Shown: positions 43,240 to 51,759 of the stretch, one piece after another | How positions within the stretch are numbered: position 1 is the first letter of the stretch | Layout of the letters: the number at the start of each line of letters is the position of its first letter | Assembly: GCF_002091955.1 (NCBI RefSeq) | Contig: NZ_MKKY01000035.1 | Span: 62,001 to 126,000, forward strand | Origin: Rhodococcus sp. 1168 | Lineage (GTDB): Bacteria > Actinomycetota > Actinomycetes > Mycobacteriales > Mycobacteriaceae | DNA length: 64,000 nt | Direction of reading: 5' to 3' | Position numbers and translations under genes: made by a program | The notes under the pieces: model-generated | Seen by the model: the letters and a program-made list of their open reading frames with translations, nothing else | What the model was told of the DNA's origin: nothing | Databases searched by the model: none

Positions 43240-44389
43240 ATTCCACCGCATCGGCCGCGTGAGCAATTCCGCCGTGCGCTCGTATGTCGGCGCTGATGTG
43301 TGCCAGTCTCGCGGCAAGTGCCGGTGAACTCGCAACGCCTTCGACGGCATGAAGCAACGAGGACGCCGTCACGTTCTCGTCGTCGAGTCGAACGCCGACG
43401 CCTAGTTCCTCCAAGGTTGTCGCGTTGCCGAACTGATCGACAGCTTGTGGGATCGCGACGGTCGGCACTGCGAACCACAATGCCTCGGTGCAGCTGCCCA
43501 TTCCGGCGTGAGTGACGAATGCAGAGGCAGCGGCAAGTACGGCGAGCTGGGGAACGTGCGGTCGGATCTCGATGTTCGACGGCACGGGGCCGAGTTCGTC
43601 GGCGTCGACGCGGTGACCGATCGAGATGACCACATGCCAATCCGTTTCGGCAAATGCTTCGATGCACGTTCGGTAGAAGTCGGGTCGCTCGTTGAATCCT
43701 GTTCCGAACGACACCAGCAGGACCCTCGCGCCGTCCGTCGGAGGTACCCAGCACGAGTTGGTGAGGCGAGCGAGGTCCATACAAGGTCCGACGAACCGAA
43801 CGGTGTCCGGTACCCGATCGGCATTGGGTTGCATCACTCGCGGGACAAGGGAGAGGACATCATCGGGGTGCGAGATCCATTGCCATGGATCGGCGTCGAT
43901 ACCGTTTTCTCGCAGCCACGAGGAGTAGGTGCTGTAGTACCTTCTCCCGCTTTCGGATTCGCGAATGTTCACGAGCGCCTCCCCCATGTCTTTTTCGTAT
44001 CCGTCCCAGGCGACGTAGGTCGGCGAAAGTTGCACGGCCGGAACGCTGTAGCGCCTGCCCAGAACAGGTGCCGGCAACCCACCGATGTCGTAGAGCAGTA
44101 GATCCGGCCTGTTTTCGTCGTAGAAGTCGGTGAGGATTGGGAACGTGAAGATGGCCTCATCGAGAAATACCCGCATCGCCGACGCCGGGTCCTCGGGCCA
44201 ATTTTCTTCCCCCTGAGGCAAGCTCGAAGCAAAGGAAACAAGCTCGATCCCAACGGGTTCGACGAGTTCGGCCACTGCGTCGCCGACGGCGTATGTAACT
44301 CGGTGTCCCCGTCGCACGAGTTCGGAGATGAGGCCGAGTGAGGGATAGATGTGACTAGGGGCAGTGCAACCGATCATGCCGATGTGCAT
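43220..44389 (-). CDS. MGT-type glycosyltransferase (GT1)
   Basis: A GT-B fold glycosyltransferase of 389 aa. The N-terminal half starts MHIGMIGCTAPSHIYPSLGL, and the donor-binding half has VSFGTGFNERPDFY and the sugar-nucleotide motif HAGMGSCTEALWFAVPTVAIPQAVDQ, given here in overlapping parts. The family adds a sugar from a UDP- or TDP-sugar to small molecules such as macrolides, often as resistance. ATG 44389 gives a normal N-terminus. No biosynthetic partner lies nearby, so inactivating an incoming compound is plausible. Confidence 0.82.
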   Translation of the reverse strand: MHIGMIGCTAPSHIYPSLGLISELVRRGHRVTYAVGDAVAELVEPVGIELVSFASSLPQGEENWPEDPASAMRVFLDEAIFTFPILTDFYDENRPDLLLYDIGGLPAPVLGRRYSVPAVQLSPTYVAWDGYEKDMGEALVNIRESESGRRYYSTYSSWLRENGIDADPWQWISHPDDVLSLVPRVMQPNADRVPDTVRFVGPCMDLARLTNSCWVPPTDGARVLLVSFGTGFNERPDFYRTCIEAFAETDWHVVISIGHRVDADELGPVPSNIEIRPHVPQLAVLAAASAFVTHAGMGSCTEALWFAVPTVAIPQAVDQFGNATTLEELGVGVRLDDENVTASSLLHAVEGVASSPALAARLAHISADIRAHGGIAHAADAVESRLPAR

Positions 44390-44514
44390 GAGTGTCAGAA
44401 TAGAACTGCAGTGCACAGGCACGCCAACGATTTTCCTTCGGATCGTCATGTGGTCGAATCGGGCCCCGATCGATCTCAGTGCTGGGCGTCGCCCCCCTCC
44501 CGTATCGTCCCAGT

Positions 44515-45120
44515 GTGACTTTCCTGCAGCCGGTGACCCTGTCGAACGATGTCGTGACGCTCGAGCCACTGAGCCACTATCATCTCGAAGGATTGTGTGA
44601 CGCCGCCCGTGACGGTGAGCTGTGGAACCTCTGGTACACCTCGGTTCCGCACCCCGACGATATGGCAGCCGAGATCGATCGACGATTGGGCTTGCAACAG
44701 ACGGGGTCGATGTTGCCGTTCACCCTGCGACAAAACGACACTGGCCAGATCCTCGGGATGACGACGTATATGAATGCCGATGCGGCGCACCGAAGGGTAG
44801 AGATCGGGTCCACCTGGAACGCTGCATCTGCGCACCGGAGCGGAACGAACGCGGCGAGCAAGCTTTTGCTCCTCAACCATGCCTTCGACGAATTGGATTG
44901 CATTGCAGTCGAATTTCGGACTCATTGGATGAATCTCCAGTCACGAACGGCGATTGCACGGCTCGGAGCAAAACAAGATGGGGTTCTCCGCAACCACACG
45001 CGAATGCCCGATGGTTCGCTTCGTGACACCGTGGTGTTCTCGATCATAGAGTCGGAGTGGCCCGCGGTGCGCAACGAACTCGACCGCCGGCTCACGCACC
45101 ATCGCGGTCCCGCGCGGTAG
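44515..45120 (+). CDS. GNAT-family N-acetyltransferase
   Basis: A GCN5-type acetyltransferase of 201 aa. The fold shows LEPLSHYHLEGL, then RVEIGSTWNAASAHRSGTNAASKLLLLNHAF near the acetyl-CoA site, RTHWMNLQSRTAIARLGAKQDG and SIIESEWPAVRNELDRRL. GTG 44515 gives the normal start (VTFLQPVTL); the preceding bases lack a ribosome binding site. Such RimJ/RimL-like enzymes acetylate protein N-termini or small molecules. Divergent from the glycosyltransferase over about 125 bp. Confidence 0.85.
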   Translation: MTFLQPVTLSNDVVTLEPLSHYHLEGLCDAARDGELWNLWYTSVPHPDDMAAEIDRRLGLQQTGSMLPFTLRQNDTGQILGMTTYMNADAAHRRVEIGSTWNAASAHRSGTNAASKLLLLNHAFDELDCIAVEFRTHWMNLQSRTAIARLGAKQDGVLRNHTRMPDGSLRDTVVFSIIESEWPAVRNELDRRLTHHRGPAR

Positions 45121-45177
45121 GTTTGCCAATAGCGTCGGCCGGCGCGCACGGGTTCGATCGAAGGTATTGATAGCAGC

Positions 45178-47553
45178 ATGCGGGTTGACGGGCGCGACAT
45201 ACCGGTGACGGGCAGCCTGCTGCAACCGCTGGTACGACGCACCAGTGACATCATGCGGGTCGTTCTGGCACTGCTTCTGCTGTCGACGGTCATCGCCGGT
45301 TCGCTCATCACTCGAAATCAGTGGGATGCGCTGGAGAACTCGGTCTCGAACATCGTCGGGGTGCTCAGTCCGGACAAGTCGAATCTGGTGTACGTGCTGT
45401 ACGGCGTGGCGATCTTGGCGTTGCCGTTCGGAATTCTGATCGGACTGATCGCCGGCCGGGAATGGAAGCTACTTGCCGGGTATGGTGCGGCTGGGCTGCT
45501 CGCCGGTCTGGCGTTGTCGATCACCGGTAGCGGAATCTCGACGCCCGCCTGGCACCTCGAAGTCCCCGATCGGCTCGACACCTTTCTTTCCCAGTTCCTG
45601 GACGATCCTCGCTGGATCGGCATGCTCGCCGCGGTGCTCACGGTGTCCGGGCCGTGGCTGCCGAAGCGATGGCGGCAGCTCTGGTGGTTCCTGCTCCTCG
45701 CGTTCGTTCCGATCCACTTGTTCGTAAGCACTGTCGTGCCTGCCCGCTCACTGTTGGGCCTGTCGGTCGGCTGGCTCATCGGCGCATTGATCGTCCTGGT
45801 CGTCGGCACACCAGCCCTCGAAGTGCCGCTCGACCACGCGGTACGTCTCCTGTCCAAGCGCGGGCACATCGTGAACTCCTTGCGCGTGGTGAAACCTGCA
45901 GGCCCGGGTCCCCTCGTACTCTCGGCATCGACAGAGGGTGCGGAACCAAATCTGATCGTCGAAATGTATGGGCAAAATCAGCGCAGCGGAGGCGCGTTGC
46001 GCCAACTGTGGAGATGGTTGTCTTTTCGCAGCGCAGAGTTCGTTCCACTGCATGGCTCACTGCACCGAGCCGTCGAGCACCGGGCGTTGATGGGCATTGC
46101 GATCGGAAATCTGTCCCTCGCGAGCAGTCGCCCGCTGGCGGCATCGGCGCTCGAACGCGGGTGGGCAATGTATGCACATACCGCGCCGATCGGAGTTCCC
46201 GTCGACGACACCTCCCCGGACACCCTGGTCAACAGCATCTGGAAGGGCCTGCAGACTCTGCACGGGTTCCAAATCTCCCATGGCGACCTGCGCACCGCAG
46301 AGATCAGAAACGACGATGTCAGGGCACTCTTCGGAGGATTCGCGAACGCCGAACTAGGCGCAACCGACGCGCAGATGCAGTCCGACGTTGCGCAGTTGCT
46401 GATCACCACTGCTGCGCTGTTCGGCAAGGAACACGCCGTGCGCAGCGCCATCGAGGCGCTCGACGCCGACACTGTTCTTGCGGCATCGGGCAGGCTGACG
46501 AAATCGGCGATACCCAAACGCGTACGCGCATCGGTTCCCGACGGCAACGAGGTCATGAAGGCCGTACGTGACGAGGTAGCGAAACAGACCGGCGCCGACA
46601 AGATCAAGGCCGAGCAAGTCACCCGATTCTCGCGAAGCCAGATCATTCAACTCGTACTGCTGATCGGCCTCGTCTACGTCGCTTACCCGTTCATCAGCGC
46701 GGTGCCCACATTCCTGACAGAGCTGAAGTCGGTGAACTGGTGGTGGGCGCTACTCGGGCTCATCATTTCGGCGCTGACCTACGTCGGCGCTGCCGCAGCA
46801 TTGTGGGCATGCGCTTCGGGGATGGTGAGTTTCCGCAACCTGACGATCATGCAGCTTGCCAATACGTTTGCCGCAACGACGACCCCTGCAGGCGTCGGCG
46901 GCCTCGCACTGAGCGTGCGGTTCCTGCAGAAGGGTGGCCTCGGCGCCGTTCGAGCGACGGCCGCAGTTGCGCTGCAACAGTCCGTTCAGGTGATCACCCA
47001 CGTCGGACTGTTGATCCTCTTCAGCGTTGCTGCCGGTACGTCGGCGGATCTGGCGCATTTCGTGCCCGACCCGACTGTTCTCTACCTCATCGCCGGTGTC
47101 GCGCTCGGCGCCGTGGGCACCTTGCTGTTCGTACCGAAACTGCGCCGATGGCTGCGAAACGACGTGCGTCCCCAGCTCAAGGAACTGTTCGGCGAACTCG
47201 GCGACCTCGCGCGCGATCCGAAACGTTTCTCGATCATCGTACTCGGCTGTGCTGCAACCACTCTCGGGGCTGCACTAGCACTCTGGGCGAGCATCGAGGC
47301 ATTCGGGGGCGGGACCACGTTCATCACGGTCACCGTCGTCACCATGATCGGCGGAACTTTGGCCTCGGCGGCTCCTACGCCTGGCGGGGTCGGGGCCGTC
47401 GAAGCAGCCCTGATCGGCGGCCTCGCGGCATTCGGCCTTCCCGCCAGCATCGCCGTTCCATCCGTACTGCTCTACCGAGTGCTCACATGTTGGCTACCGG
47501 TGTTCTGCGGTTGGCCGACGCTGCGATGGCTGACCGAGAAGGACATGGTCTGA
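45178..47553 (+). CDS. fusion of kinase-like domain and LPG-synthase/flippase membrane domain
   Basis: A membrane protein of 791 aa. The N-terminal third has about seven helices (20-230), followed by a cytosolic kinase-like domain (about 260-460) with HGDLR (His368, Asp370, Arg372) and FGGFANAELG, resembling the catalytic loop and DFG of phosphotransferases. The C-terminus (about 490-790) is a UPF0104/LPG_synthase_TM flippase-like bundle with GVGGLALSVRFL and PTPGGVGAVEAAL. Similar proteins occur in mycobacteria, where the membrane part is thought to move lipids. Whether the kinase domain is active is unclear. Followed by 224 bp and then the EAL gene. Confidence 0.75.
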   Translation: MRVDGRDIPVTGSLLQPLVRRTSDIMRVVLALLLLSTVIAGSLITRNQWDALENSVSNIVGVLSPDKSNLVYVLYGVAILALPFGILIGLIAGREWKLLAGYGAAGLLAGLALSITGSGISTPAWHLEVPDRLDTFLSQFLDDPRWIGMLAAVLTVSGPWLPKRWRQLWWFLLLAFVPIHLFVSTVVPARSLLGLSVGWLIGALIVLVVGTPALEVPLDHAVRLLSKRGHIVNSLRVVKPAGPGPLVLSASTEGAEPNLIVEMYGQNQRSGGALRQLWRWLSFRSAEFVPLHGSLHRAVEHRALMGIAIGNLSLASSRPLAASALERGWAMYAHTAPIGVPVDDTSPDTLVNSIWKGLQTLHGFQISHGDLRTAEIRNDDVRALFGGFANAELGATDAQMQSDVAQLLITTAALFGKEHAVRSAIEALDADTVLAASGRLTKSAIPKRVRASVPDGNEVMKAVRDEVAKQTGADKIKAEQVTRFSRSQIIQLVLLIGLVYVAYPFISAVPTFLTELKSVNWWWALLGLIISALTYVGAAAALWACASGMVSFRNLTIMQLANTFAATTTPAGVGGLALSVRFLQKGGLGAVRATAAVALQQSVQVITHVGLLILFSVAAGTSADLAHFVPDPTVLYLIAGVALGAVGTLLFVPKLRRWLRNDVRPQLKELFGELGDLARDPKRFSIIVLGCAATTLGAALALWASIEAFGGGTTFITVTVVTMIGGTLASAAPTPGGVGAVEAALIGGLAAFGLPASIAVPSVLLYRVLTCWLPVFCGWPTLRWLTEKDMV

Positions 47554-47697
47554 TCCGCCGTCTGGTCTACGCCACCTCGGCAGTCGCTCACGATGCGTTT
47601 CCCGAGAAAAACGCATCGCGCATACACTTTCTTCGGCTGTAACCGGCAGCTTGATTCTGTTTCGGCCGTCGAACAGCCCACTCACTGGTACCTTTTC

Positions 47698-47726
47698 TTG
47701 ACAGGTCGGGGACCTGAGGATACGAA
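47698..47726 (+). promoter_or_regulatory. promoter of the GGDQF-EAL gene
   Basis: A perfect TTGACA (47698-47703), a 17-bp spacer and TACGAA (47721-47726). The start codon follows about 50 nt later. Strong by match to the housekeeping consensus. Confidence 0.6.
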
Positions 47727-47777
47727 CGATCGGCCGTTGCATGGACAAGAAAGTTCCCGAGTACCGGCAGGTCCCGC

Positions 47778-49658
47778 ATGAAAGGCTGTCGATCGGTGAC
47801 CGGCAAGCTCGCGTTCCAAGAAGAGTTCCCTGACTCCTGGGCTTCCCGCACAAAGGACGCCGACACAGTGGGGCTCCGCGCGACGGAATCTCGGACTTTC
47901 GAAGCTGCCGACTACTCTTTCAGGGTTCGCCCCCCGAACAGTGAGCGGTGGGCGAAGGCACTCATCGGTTCATTGACATTGTCGTTCGGACTGTCAGGAA
48001 TCCTGCTGGTTCCGTCGGGACAGTTGACTCTTCCCGCCGCAATCCTCGTATCGCTCGCCAGTGTGAGCACCGTCCCCGTCGCACTCCGCTGGTTTCTCGG
48101 ACCATGGCCTCGTCCGATTCTGATCAAGGCGTTCATCATCTGGGCTGACCTCGGGATCCTGGCAGTGATGCTGCTACCCAATTCGCCATTGCTCGCGATG
48201 TCGAGTTCGGCAATGTTCGCCATCGTCGCCCTCTTTGCCATCATCGGGACGTCGTCGAGAGTGCTCGGCATCCATCTCGCGTGTGCTTTCACGGCACTGT
48301 TGTTTACGGCTGGAATGTCGATACTCGACGGGGCAGACCCTTGGACAGTGTCCTCGCTCGCCGTCACAGTTGCATCGATGTTCGTGATGCCGTTCGCCCT
48401 TCGTCCTTACATTCGCTACCTTCGGGAACGCGCAGACGGAGCGTTGCGGGATCCGCTGACCGGGCTGTGGAACCGCCGTGGGCTGTTCCACGCGGTGGGA
48501 TACCTCAATACCCTCAATGCCTCGCCGATCCACGAGACGCGCTACATCGGCGTGGTCGTGATCGACATCGACAGGTTCAAGGCCATCAACGCACGATTCG
48601 GGCACCCCTCGGGCGATGCGGTGTTGACAGAGGTGGCGAGCCGATTGCTACACGCTGCGTCCGCCGATGCGGTGGTGTCACGGTTGGGCGGCGACCAATT
48701 CGTATGTGTTCACATCGGCTGCCGCAACAAGGTCGACGACGCCGAGACCCGGATCCGCGCCAGACTCGAAGAATCGTTCAGCGGCCCGCCGTTCACCACG
48801 AGCATCGGATCGGCCGGCGACAGCCTGATCTGTGGAGACAGCACGGGCGCACCCATGCGGCGGTTGATTGCACTGGCCGATATCGAGATGTACCGCGAGA
48901 AGGAAAATCCGGTGGGGGCGGCGAACCACCTTCGCTTGGATCCGCTCGGCATACGGGATCGAATCGATGCGCTCATCGAATCGGGCGGGCCCTCGATCGT
49001 GTTCCAACCGATCTGCGACACCGTGACCCGAGCCGTGGTCGGGTACGAGGCACTGTCCCGCTTTCCGTTCGGTCACGGTTCGCCGTACATCTGGTTTCGC
49101 GACGCGACGCTTGCCGGTGTCGGTCCGCGTCTCGAACTCGCCGCGATCGATACGGCACTACGCGCAATGGCAGGCCTTCCCGCCGATGCTTTCGTCTCGG
49201 TCAACGCCTCGGCCGAAACCATCAGGACGACCGACATGCTGGCCCGCCTGCGACCACATATAGGCACGCGCACAATCTATTTGGAGATTACCGAGCACGA
49301 ACGGGTCGACGACTACCGCGCTGTTGCCCGATCCGTCGAAGACCTCAGAGCCGCAGGCGTCAAAATATCCGTCGACGACGTCGGAGCAGGATTCGCCGGA
49401 CTCCGCCAAGTCGTGGAACTCGAACCCGACACGCTGAAACTGGACTATTCACTCGTCCACGGCGTGGACCTGGATCCGGCCCGCAGGGCGGCCGTAGCGT
49501 CGCTCACTACGTTCGCACAGGAAGTCGGCGCGACGCTGATCATGGAAGGTGTCGAGACCGACGGCGAACTGCGCGTCGCCGTCGAACTCGGCATCGACAT
49601 GGTGCAGGGCTACCTCACCGGCCGGCCGGTATCTGTCGAACCGGCCGGACTCGAGTAA
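47778..49658 (+). CDS. membrane-bound GGDEF-like/EAL cyclic-di-GMP protein
   Basis: A protein of 626 aa: five or six helices (about 60-215), a GGDEF-like domain (about 215-375) and an EAL domain (about 390-620). The active-site loop of the GGDEF domain reads GGDQF (304-308) instead of GGDEF, so cyclase activity is doubtful. The EAL motif is intact (YEALSRF, EAL at 424-426), with further metal or base residues in VNASAET, EITEHE and DDVGAGFAG. The likely role is c-di-GMP breakdown, with the GGDEF part binding GTP as regulator. ATG 47778 is used; a promoter lies upstream. Confidence 0.88.
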   Translation: MKGCRSVTGKLAFQEEFPDSWASRTKDADTVGLRATESRTFEAADYSFRVRPPNSERWAKALIGSLTLSFGLSGILLVPSGQLTLPAAILVSLASVSTVPVALRWFLGPWPRPILIKAFIIWADLGILAVMLLPNSPLLAMSSSAMFAIVALFAIIGTSSRVLGIHLACAFTALLFTAGMSILDGADPWTVSSLAVTVASMFVMPFALRPYIRYLRERADGALRDPLTGLWNRRGLFHAVGYLNTLNASPIHETRYIGVVVIDIDRFKAINARFGHPSGDAVLTEVASRLLHAASADAVVSRLGGDQFVCVHIGCRNKVDDAETRIRARLEESFSGPPFTTSIGSAGDSLICGDSTGAPMRRLIALADIEMYREKENPVGAANHLRLDPLGIRDRIDALIESGGPSIVFQPICDTVTRAVVGYEALSRFPFGHGSPYIWFRDATLAGVGPRLELAAIDTALRAMAGLPADAFVSVNASAETIRTTDMLARLRPHIGTRTIYLEITEHERVDDYRAVARSVEDLRAAGVKISVDDVGAGFAGLRQVVELEPDTLKLDYSLVHGVDLDPARRAAVASLTTFAQEVGATLIMEGVETDGELRVAVELGIDMVQGYLTGRPVSVEPAGLE

Positions 49659-49662
49659 CTAC

Positions 49663-49959
49663 CTAGACCGCGTTGGCGATCGTGTACTTCGTCAAGCCCG
49701 GCGCTCCGGCGAGGAGTGGGGCCAGATCGGTGATCTTGCCTGGACCGGCGCGGAAATCGCGGTACTTCGCGTCAGCTTCGGCGGAGTCCCAGCGCTCGTA
49801 TGCGATCCAGTGCGTCGGATCGGCTTCGTCGACGAGAACGTCGACTCCTAGGCACCCCTCGAATGCCCTCGTCTCGGCGAGCACACGGGCGAGAACGACT
49901 TTGGCGTCGTCGAGTGCTTCGGGCTTGAACTTCAGATCGAGCAGGGCGATGAGCGCCAT
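49663..49959 (-). CDS. antibiotic-biosynthesis-monooxygenase-like (ABM) protein
   Basis: A dimeric alpha-beta ferredoxin-like protein of 98 aa: MALIALLDLKFKP, EALDDAKVVLARVLAETRAFEGCLGVDVLVDE and HWIAYERWDSAEADAKYRDF. ABM-fold proteins include quinol and haem monooxygenases. The substrate is unknown. ATG 49959 has GGAG 6 nt upstream (GGAGAACCGA), which decides the start over ATG 49971. Converges on the EAL gene with a 4-nt gap. Confidence 0.82.
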   Translation of the reverse strand: MALIALLDLKFKPEALDDAKVVLARVLAETRAFEGCLGVDVLVDEADPTHWIAYERWDSAEADAKYRDFRAGPGKITDLAPLLAGAPGLTKYTIANAV

Positions 49960-50024
49960 TCGGTTCTCCAAATCGACAGTGAAAACGTACGAGCTTCGAA
50001 CTACTTCTCCAGCCTACCGATCGC

Positions 50025-50858
50025 TCATACGACGTCCCGTAGGACTTTCGCGTCGCCGCTGAAACTCCGCACCCTCTCATCGAGCCACACCTGCGCAGGC
50101 ACTCCGCCGCCGAGCAGTTCACGAGCCAACGCCGGGTCCTCGCCGATCGGTGTGTCGCTCCCGGCGATGACGACGTTCCCGTAACGGCGCCCCTTCAACA
50201 TCGCCGGATCCGCGATGATCACCGTGTGCGGAAAGACCTGTCCGATAGTGGCGGCTTCGCGACGGGTCCTCATCAGGTCACGGGTGTCGCCGCAGTTGAC
50301 GACGTAGATGCCGCGCGGGGCGAGTACGCGTCGCACCTGTTCGGTGAATTCCAGAGTCAACAGCGATTCCGGAGTGGCACTTCCAGCAAAAACGTCGCGG
50401 ACGATCACATCTCGACTGTCCTCGGTCAGCGTCTCGGTCACCGCACGGGCCTCACCGACTCTGATACGTAGCATCGGCGCGCGCGGGAGATCGAACCATT
50501 CGCGTACCAACTCGGCAAGCTTGCCGTCCAGCTCGACGACGACCTGTCTTGCATCGGGATACTCCGCAGCGAAATAGCGTGCGAGAGTGCAGGCGCCACC
50601 ACCGAGATGCAAAGTGCGCAGCTTGGAGCTCGAAAATGTATGGTAGCGAACAAGTCCCGCCATCCAACGCATGTACTCGAAATCCAGCTGCGACGGGTCG
50701 TCCATATCGATGTGCGAACTCGGCACACCGTTGACATGCACCATCCAGCCGTCCGCGGTCAGAGTGTCGCGCACCAGTTCGCAAGTACCGGTGTCGATGT
50801 CGTAGACCCCGACCTTCGGCCCTGTCTGCTTTTCCGGCCGTGTCTTCTTATTGGCCAT
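50025..50858 (-). CDS. spermidine-synthase-like fused protein (polyamine/SAM fold)
   Basis: A Rossmann-fold protein of 277 aa related to spermidine synthase. The SAM-like motif LHLGGGACTLARYF and the acidic VVVELDGKL are present, with DVIVRDVFAGSATPESL as the third strand. It lacks the usual D-x-x-Y polyamine-specific residues and carries a long N-terminal extension. In Actinobacteria such proteins are annotated as fused spermidine synthases but their activity is not established. It overlaps the TetR gene by 11 nt, so both are cotranscribed. Confidence 0.78.
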   Translation of the reverse strand: MANKKTRPEKQTGPKVGVYDIDTGTCELVRDTLTADGWMVHVNGVPSSHIDMDDPSQLDFEYMRWMAGLVRYHTFSSSKLRTLHLGGGACTLARYFAAEYPDARQVVVELDGKLAELVREWFDLPRAPMLRIRVGEARAVTETLTEDSRDVIVRDVFAGSATPESLLTLEFTEQVRRVLAPRGIYVVNCGDTRDLMRTRREAATIGQVFPHTVIIADPAMLKGRRYGNVVIAGSDTPIGEDPALARELLGGGVPAQVWLDERVRSFSGDAKVLRDVV

Positions 50859-51561
50859 GCCCTGCCTTCTTCTCGAGAATACTGCTTGCGGTCACGTCGG
50901 CCACCACGCGTACCGCCCTGTCGTGGATGCCGTCGATGTCACCGGAGAATCCGAGAACTCGGACCGCGGCGGTTGCAATGAGCGGAGCGTGTTGCAGGCC
51001 GGCCGAGCCTCGACCGTTTTCTGTATCGGCCCGGCCGTTCACTACCGTCTCGACAAGTCGAAACGGTAGCTCTTCGGTGCCGGCGGACACGTCGGACTCG
51101 AGCTCTTGCACGACCCCACCAGCGATGGCGGCATACAGATTCATCAGCGTGAAGCGGCTCTCCCTGAACGAGGCGAACCGATCGGTCCGAAGCTCGGGCA
51201 GCAGATAGAGCGCACCGAGGTTCCAACGGGAACGACTGAGCTGATCGGCATCGAACCAGGCCATCGCGTACATCTTCACCACCGCCGACTCGTCGGCACC
51301 CCGGATGCCCTGACCGACGGCGAGCGGCTCGTCGACGGTCCCGCTGAGCAGTGAATCGAGGATGTCGTCCTTGTTCGAAAAGTGGTGATAGAGCGAGGCC
51401 TGCCGCAGTCCAACGGCGTCGGCGATCATGCGTGTCGAGGTATTGGTGTACCCGCGGGTGGTGAAGAGCTCGGCGGACGCGTCGAGGATCTCTTCGCGTG
51501 CGGTGTCACCCGGACGTTTCTTGGTGGCAAGCCTCGGCCTCCCGGCACCGGTAACGGACAT
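50848..51561 (-). CDS. TetR/AcrR-family regulator
   Basis: A repressor of 237 aa. The helix-turn-helix is in the first 60 residues: REEILDASAELFTTRGYTNTSTRMIADAVGLRQASLYHHFSNKD, quoted in parts as REEILDASAELF, TSTRMIADAVG and ASLYHHFSNKDD. The rest is an all-helical ligand-binding domain of unknown specificity. Divergent from the permease/DUF1989 operon across 198 bp that contains an inverted repeat, so it is a good candidate to control that operon and itself. Confidence 0.88.
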   Translation of the reverse strand: MSVTGAGRPRLATKKRPGDTAREEILDASAELFTTRGYTNTSTRMIADAVGLRQASLYHHFSNKDDILDSLLSGTVDEPLAVGQGIRGADESAVVKMYAMAWFDADQLSRSRWNLGALYLLPELRTDRFASFRESRFTLMNLYAAIAGGVVQELESDVSAGTEELPFRLVETVVNGRADTENGRGSAGLQHAPLIATAAVRVLGFSGDIDGIHDRAVRVVADVTASSILEKKAGHGQ

Positions 51562-51619
51562 AGGTCCATCCTGTCAGCAATCCGCACCAGTGAGATTCCT
51601 GTCATCTGATCGAAATAGA

Positions 51620-51637
51620 CGAAACAAGCTCGTTTCG
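51620..51637. promoter_or_regulatory. inverted repeat, possible TetR operator
   Basis: CGAAAC and GTTTCG are separated by 6 bp, giving an 18-bp dyad in the divergent region between the TetR gene and the permease operon. Size and position fit a TetR dimer operator. No direct proof. Confidence 0.4.
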
Positions 51638-51759
51638 CGACGGTCACCAGCCGGGCACAACGGCACGCAAAACTATCAACTGACAGAAACCGCACCGGCA
51701 CTCCCGCACCTGTCGACGCAGACGGGCGGTCCTCTCAACTCTTGTACGGAGACAAAGAC

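Noticed and set aside
51562-51759. Guanidine riboswitch before the DUF1989 operon
   Set aside because: I looked for the ykkC and mini-ykkC core and ACGR loops and could not find them; the only structure is the CGAAAC/GTTTCG dyad.
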